From Protonemura montana (lineage: Eukaryota > Arthropoda > Insecta > Plecoptera > Nemouridae): a stretch of 64,000 nucleotides of DNA. The notes beneath the pieces were generated by a model. That model was not told the DNA's origin. It was given only the letters and a program-made list of their open reading frames with translations, and made no database searches. Of the stretch, positions 58,968-64,000 are shown in pieces. How positions within the stretch are numbered: position 1 is the first letter of the stretch; the number at the start of each line of letters is the position of its first letter. Where the stretch lies: contig OX387605.1 in assembly GCA_947568835.1 (NCBI GenBank), forward strand, positions 8,870,418 to 8,934,417, written 5' to 3'. Made by a program: the position numbers and the translations under genes.

Positions 58968-61900
58968 TGTCAGCCTGTCGTGGGCCCTTTTTCGTAAGTT
59001 GCTGCAGCAGGTCGGTGGATGTGAGCTTTTTAACAAGGTAGATGGCCACGGCGTAGCTGCGGAGATTTAAAGTCAGGTTTCGGCAGAGTCAGAAGGCAGA
59101 TCGACTTAGCTGGCGTACTGTTACTTACCCTCGACCAAACTCTGCAGCCCACGATATCGTAACGTGATTGGCGACCGTGGGACTTAATTTAACGTACGGG
59201 GAGATATGGACTGGTCGCGGCGGGCGTTTAGGCTCCACGCCTTGTTTGTTTGTAGGAATAGGATTCTGCAAACAATAGAATCAGGCATCAAAACACGTCC
59301 GCTGGATATTTCTTGGTTCAACACTTTGGTCTGCGAGTTAATGCGCATACATACGGGCAGTTGAACAACTTTAGAGTTGACCTTGACTCCAGCACCGGGG
59401 GGGAAACAGTCGTCCTGATCGCACGAAGTCTCTAGCATGCAGAACCTTAGTTGCACCTGAAACAAAAAATTGATTTACATTGTTTGAAACAAACAAGCAT
59501 GGCATAGTTCAGTTCTCACTAGGTAAATAAATTGGTGAAGGGAGCTTATAACTGGAGGGGCAGTATTTTCACAACACCTTTAAGAAAGTTTAACTCTAGA
59601 AGATCATATAGCGAAAGAAGTTTATTTCTTTTCACAGCCCGTTAAGACCGTATACCGAACCACGCTTGTGCGCCGTAGTAGGACGCACCTGGTAAAGGTA
59701 GTCGATCTTTGAGCCAGGTCGCGTGTCTCTGCCGCTGGCAACCTGCGTGGCCTGCTGGGGAGTCAGGTGGAAAACGAAGCTGCTCTCCTGAGGCCGCTGC
59801 GTAGCTTGCGGCACTACGCAATCACAATACACAACGGTCATTGATTGTTAGCTAGCTTGCTTGCTACAGGCAAACTGCTAGGCATATGGCAAAAACATTT
59901 AAAAAGGGCCATTTATTTCTGGTGTTCTAACCCTCCGGAAAATTTTGTCAAATTCTGAGATAGTGAATGTTTCGAGTGTGGGCACTTGAAATGGAATGAC
60001 TCTATAGCTAAATATTTGCATTAAGCAATCCAGGGCATCGATCATATAACTTCTTTGTTGGATATCACAAACGTTATCTCGTTGGATAACGTAGAATTTA
60101 CTGAGATATCGTTCATGACCTCTAACGAAAAAGTTACACGATCCCTACCCTTTATTAAGTATGTCTTGCTGCAAGGCCGATAATAAGCGTTAGTCACGGT
60201 CTGAAAACTATCTTTTAAATGGAGGGTGGGTACTCACCAAGGCTCGAAGGCTTGACGAGCTCGCCAACTATCTCAGAAAACGGCAGCTTCTTAAGTCGTA
60301 CGTCTGGATGGACGGGGTAGCTGTTTGGCTGCTGGATAGGCTTACTTGTTGTGTACGGGTTTTGGTGGTACATTTGCCCGGTATGTGGATACATTCGCGA
60401 AGGCTGGGTGTGTGCTGACTGGATACCACAAAACATACGGTTAGAACACATGGGCTCTCAATAATCACAAAATAAATAGATTGATATTTTGGTGATTTAC
60501 AAACGACAAGTATTTTTTTACGGTTTATTTGGTTCACGACTGGATGATGTGCATTTAAATTTAATGAACGTCTAGGTATAAATTATATTAATTTAATAGT
60601 CAAAAGCACTTTTATGCAATGCAGATGTGAGAGTTTGGCTAAGGGGTAAAGATTTCATCCAGGTTTCAAGCCTGTCTGAACTATGATGTATCTTTTGCTG
60701 TATCAATTTCATATATGAGAAACTGTAGCAATTACTTACCGCAGCTTAACTTTTGATTCGGGGCAAAGTGGTGTAATAGTGACATGCAGTGCACATATTG
60801 TGTATACCAAACATGAGCTCTGAATCAAAGTTAAGCGGCAGTAACGTTTCGAGGCCTAGGAGCACATTCAAAGGTACTGGCTTCGTGTTGGCTACTTACG
60901 TGGTTATATCCAGCCGAAGGGTTGTAAACCACCCCACTTCGTTGTTGCTGCATTTGCTGCTGCTGCTGCTGCATGGAATTATTGTGAGCCATTGGTATAT
61001 CTTTTAGGGGAGGCGATGGCATAGACTCCTGTACACTAACACCGGGAGGTAGACCTTGCCTGGAAACAGAAGTAATGACTTTGATGTATATCTTTCCATA
61101 CTTACATGCCAAGAGTAATCAAATCAAATTAGAGACCTCCATACAAGCACATGCTTTATTAATTTGGTGAAATACTAGGACAGAAGTGTAAAACAACAAT
61201 AAATTGTTCAGAAAATCCATAAAAATTCTGCTTTTGAAGATCGCAACCAAAAGTGGAACTCTTCGTCTAGGGAGCTGCAAACTTTATTCAAAATGCATTG
61301 TCAACATCAGCGAAAGTACCAATCATGGAAACTATAATTATAGATGTTTGTGATCTCAATACAGAAACTGACTTCATACCGTTAGTAAAAGTGTTACTTT
61401 TTTCTTACTTAACCATTTCTGTTTGCAAAAAGTACCTAATGAAACCATTGAGTTTGGTGGCAATCTTCTTACAATCAACAGGTTGTGAGTAACTCGAGTC
61501 GGTGGAACTCGATTAAATGATGAACTTACTTTTATATCTACACAACAACTGTGGATCAAAATATTACAATAACACAGCAGACCCATGTCTGTGCATGAGC
61601 TCAATGGTTAAAAAAGGTAGTTTAGGTTAACACTTTCCTTGAGATTCGTGCTGAACTATTTTTTCTACAAAAGTATTACAAACGAGTTTGCATTAAGTTG
61701 TATCTTTTGACTTTCCTGCATTCCAAGCTTACAGCCTCATCCTATGGGTCTTTAAAATGGGTTAACTGCAAATAGGTACATCTCTCCAATTTTCAAGGAC
61801 GATAATGACAATGACCAAAACGAAAGAAGACGAACAAAGAGGTGAAAATCCACAGATAGTGCCACTACACAACATGGAATCAGGCAATTCGGAAGTAAGG

Positions 61901-62094
61901 CGGCAATATTTCAGCCCGGTTACTTACTGAATTTGTTTGTAAAGATCTTTTATCTTCATTTGAATAGGTAGGGAACGAAGTTTCAGTAGGTCCACAGCTC
62001 TAGCCTGCAATTCCGTCTTGCGGCCAGACTTATTACGACCAGCAAAGCCTAATAGCATCTGTAGTTCAGATACTCGAAATGTTAACACCATACT
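58955..62094 (-). CDS. PIAS-family SUMO E3 ligase (Su(var)2-10-like), both ends incomplete
   Basis: Nuclear SUMO ligase/transcription and chromatin regulator. Exons: 61928-62094, 60900-61059, 60238-60418, 59689-59813, 59355-59456, 59129-59265, about 58955-59056; all phases agree. The first listed exon holds the SAP DNA-binding domain: FRVSELQMLLGFAGRNKSGR, then KTELQARAVDLLK. A Gln-rich linker with a six-Gln run follows. The PINIT domain spans the next exons: DVRLKKLPFSEIVGELVKP, FVFHLTPQQATQVASGRD, VQLRFCMLETSCDQDDCFPP, VEPKRPPRPVHI, and YAVAIYLVKKLTSTDLLQQL. After KKGPRQADITRG the match stops in mid-exon at about 58957. The SP-RING catalytic zinc finger and SIM-rich tail are absent. The short exon before the SAP domain was not found. 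Confidence 0.9.
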
Positions 62095-64000
62095 CTGCAA
62101 AGAGGAAGGAACTCTAATTTAAAACCCTGAACTTCTTTCACAACAAAGAGGTGAGATAGGATGACATAAAAGTGACACAAATAGGTTAAAGTTGTAACCA
62201 AGGTGCATGACAAGGATGCAATTGTCAAACAATTAATCAGAAAGTAATTTAGCCACAGATTTGTTTTACACAGATTGGCAAGTTTTGTTATATATTAAGT
62301 CTTTTATGTTATTAAGAGGAAGAAGCACCAATAAAGAAGAAAAACTTGAAACGTAAAATGTGAAATGAACTTAAACAAAAAGAAACCATAATTTTAAATT
62401 ATCGTTTTTTTATGTCCCCTAATCAACCCATCATTCCTTTGAGTCACACATATTGAAGATAAAAAGCACATTTAAGAGAAAATTAACCAAGATTTGAGTA
62501 CCAATCAACGTAACCAGCACTAAAATAAAAATTGGGCCAACCAATTAAAGAAAACCAAGGGTAAGGTACACTGGAGTGTAAAAATGTCATGTCAAAGAAA
62601 TGCAGTACAAATTTCAACTAAGCTCACCTAGCATATGTAGGTGTTCAAAATGTCTATGCAAATACACTACTTCACAACAAATGTAAATGTTCAGGCAATA
62701 GGAAAATAATAAATTTGCTTCGATACAGGGCAGCTTGTAAAGCAATTGGAATGCAAAAAAATCAAAATATACAATACACACGCAATAGATTATTTTTAAC
62801 TATATAATGCTACTTTTAAATCAGTGATAGGTACACTTCTGGAATTGCTATATTTGGCTTGTCTGGACTAGGTATACCAATAAAAAGGTTGGGATTTGGA
62901 TCTAAGACTACCTTGATTGAGAGATATCAACAGAAATATCAGGTAGAAAATAAAACTGTGTAGTCAAAAAACCTTTTACTTTATATTGGTAAAGTAGTAG
63001 CTTACAAGCGAGTCACACAAAGAGAAGATACAGAACGTTTTTTAGTTATTCGTATACCTATCTCTAAAATTAAGTATTTTATGCTAGTTCCAATTTGTGA
63101 CCATTGCCAATGCTCATTTCACTGAGCTGCTAGAAGCAAACGACTGCCACATGCTCTCTATTGCTGGCAATCAGATCTTCAACATTGTTTGTCTAAGCAG
63201 TATATTAAAAGTCTAGAAATGTTCCTAGTAACAGAGACAAATAGTGATAAACCTTCATAAAGCAATCACTCTCCTGCCCAGGGAATATTTGGATTTAAAT
63301 AGTGAGATTGTCAGCAAACTTGTGGTCGATGTTTTAGTTCAATAGGAAATTACTGAGAATCCAAAGACTATGTCCACAGCTCCAGATTCTGCAAATTGAC
63401 AAATTAAAATGCAGATTCCTACAATATATAGGATATAATAATATATAATTAACATAAAACTAAACAAAAAAAATTGTGTTTATCACAACACAAAAAAAAA
63501 ATATATATATATACTTTTTTTTTTTTTTTTGACAATAGTCAAATCTTTAAGTTGACAACATTTGCTGAATAGGAATTGTCTAAAAAGACTTTTAAGCAAA
63601 ATTGCACTTGACTATGTTATTAAAAGTTATTATCGAACGGTATTATAAACGATATTCAATTACTTCATTATTTAACAGTTAATCGAAGTTATGGGAAGTT
63701 TTGATTACAGTCATGACTGGGGATAGGAAAAACAAATTTTCTAAACAACATAGTCAACACCTTCTGTGGCTGTGTTGTCAAAAGCAAGTCATTCTGAGCA
63801 AAGGGCTATTCGCTGGAATTATTTCTGTCACCGTCTACATTTTTTCAATAGTCACCAATCAGAAGTATTTATTTCAATACGGAAAAATTAAATATTTACA
63901 CATGTGATCCGTAGGTTTTGAGTGCTATTCAATCGGAACTGTACGGACTGCACTAGACCCGATCACGACGATGCACCTAGTTTTCAGTTAACACTCGATG
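62095..64000. other. Upstream region of the PIAS gene, no exon assigned
   Basis: AT-rich sequence with a poly-A, (TA)n and poly-T composite at about 63490-63531. It probably includes the PIAS first intron. No other gene was seen on either strand. Confidence 0.5.

Noticed and set aside
1..64000. CRISPR arrays, operons, riboswitches or other prokaryotic systems
   Set aside because: Spliceosomal introns, eukaryotic gene families and retroelements throughout; no regular spacer-repeat arrays or operon-like gene packing were seen.

Overview
The window is nuclear DNA from an arthropod, most likely an insect. It carries intron-rich genes with GT-AG junctions, divergent nicotinic-receptor-like subunits, a lethal(2)essential-for-life type small heat shock protein, a farnesoic-acid-O-methyltransferase-like/DM9 gene, a PIAS/Su(var)2-10 homologue, and many non-LTR, SINE and DNA-transposon relics. 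It is AT-rich. The species cannot be named from the sequence.

Region 1 (about 0.5-36.5 kb) is a single-strand (minus) tandem array of Cys-loop ligand-gated ion channel genes. I could rebuild six complete genes exon by exon, with every intron phase consistent: B1 (4985-7700), A1 (8913-11210), A2 (14980-17434), B2 (18724-21569), C (26695-30659) and D (31828-36484). Each encodes 410-417 residues: signal peptide, extracellular domain with Cys-loop and WPFD motif, four membrane segments, and a very short M3-M4 loop. None has the vicinal Cys pair of alpha subunits. Two pseudogenes flank or punctuate the set (520-4215 and 22774-23738). There are also an orphan signal-peptide exon (24726-24780) and an orphan last-exon fragment (about 26330-26405). 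Order and shared insertions show a segmental duplication: [B1][SINE-A1][SINE-A2] followed by [B2][SINE-A3] and a gutted third B gene. Mobile DNA in the array includes a 5S-rRNA-derived SINE family (six copies), a jockey/CR1-like reverse transcriptase nested inside one SINE, a hAT relic, a fold-back element and a 143-bp insertion with a clean target-site duplication.

Region 2 (36.5-45 kb) holds NDUFS4 of respiratory complex I (minus), a tandem-repeat block, a small Hsp gene with two introns (plus), and a 1.3-kb Kolobok-type DNA transposon with long terminal inverted repeats, TTAA flanks, a THAP ORF and an opposing P2X7-C-terminus-like ORF.

Region 3 (45.8-64 kb) holds a gene with two farnesoic-acid-O-methyltransferase-like domains and DM9 repeats (minus). 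It is followed by the first half of an FLVCR-type MFS transporter (plus, first exon at 51379, a 5.6-kb intron, five further exons). Last comes the first half of a PIAS SUMO ligase (minus). The transporter and PIAS reading frames both break in mid-exon at the same point, about 58953-58962. This is either a real rearrangement breakpoint or an assembly misjoin.

The receptor genes probably form a co-inherited family of related subunits. The right-hand genes are unrelated housekeeping or stress genes. Exon boundaries were derived by hand from splice signals, frame and comparison among paralogues; no alignment or database search was run.
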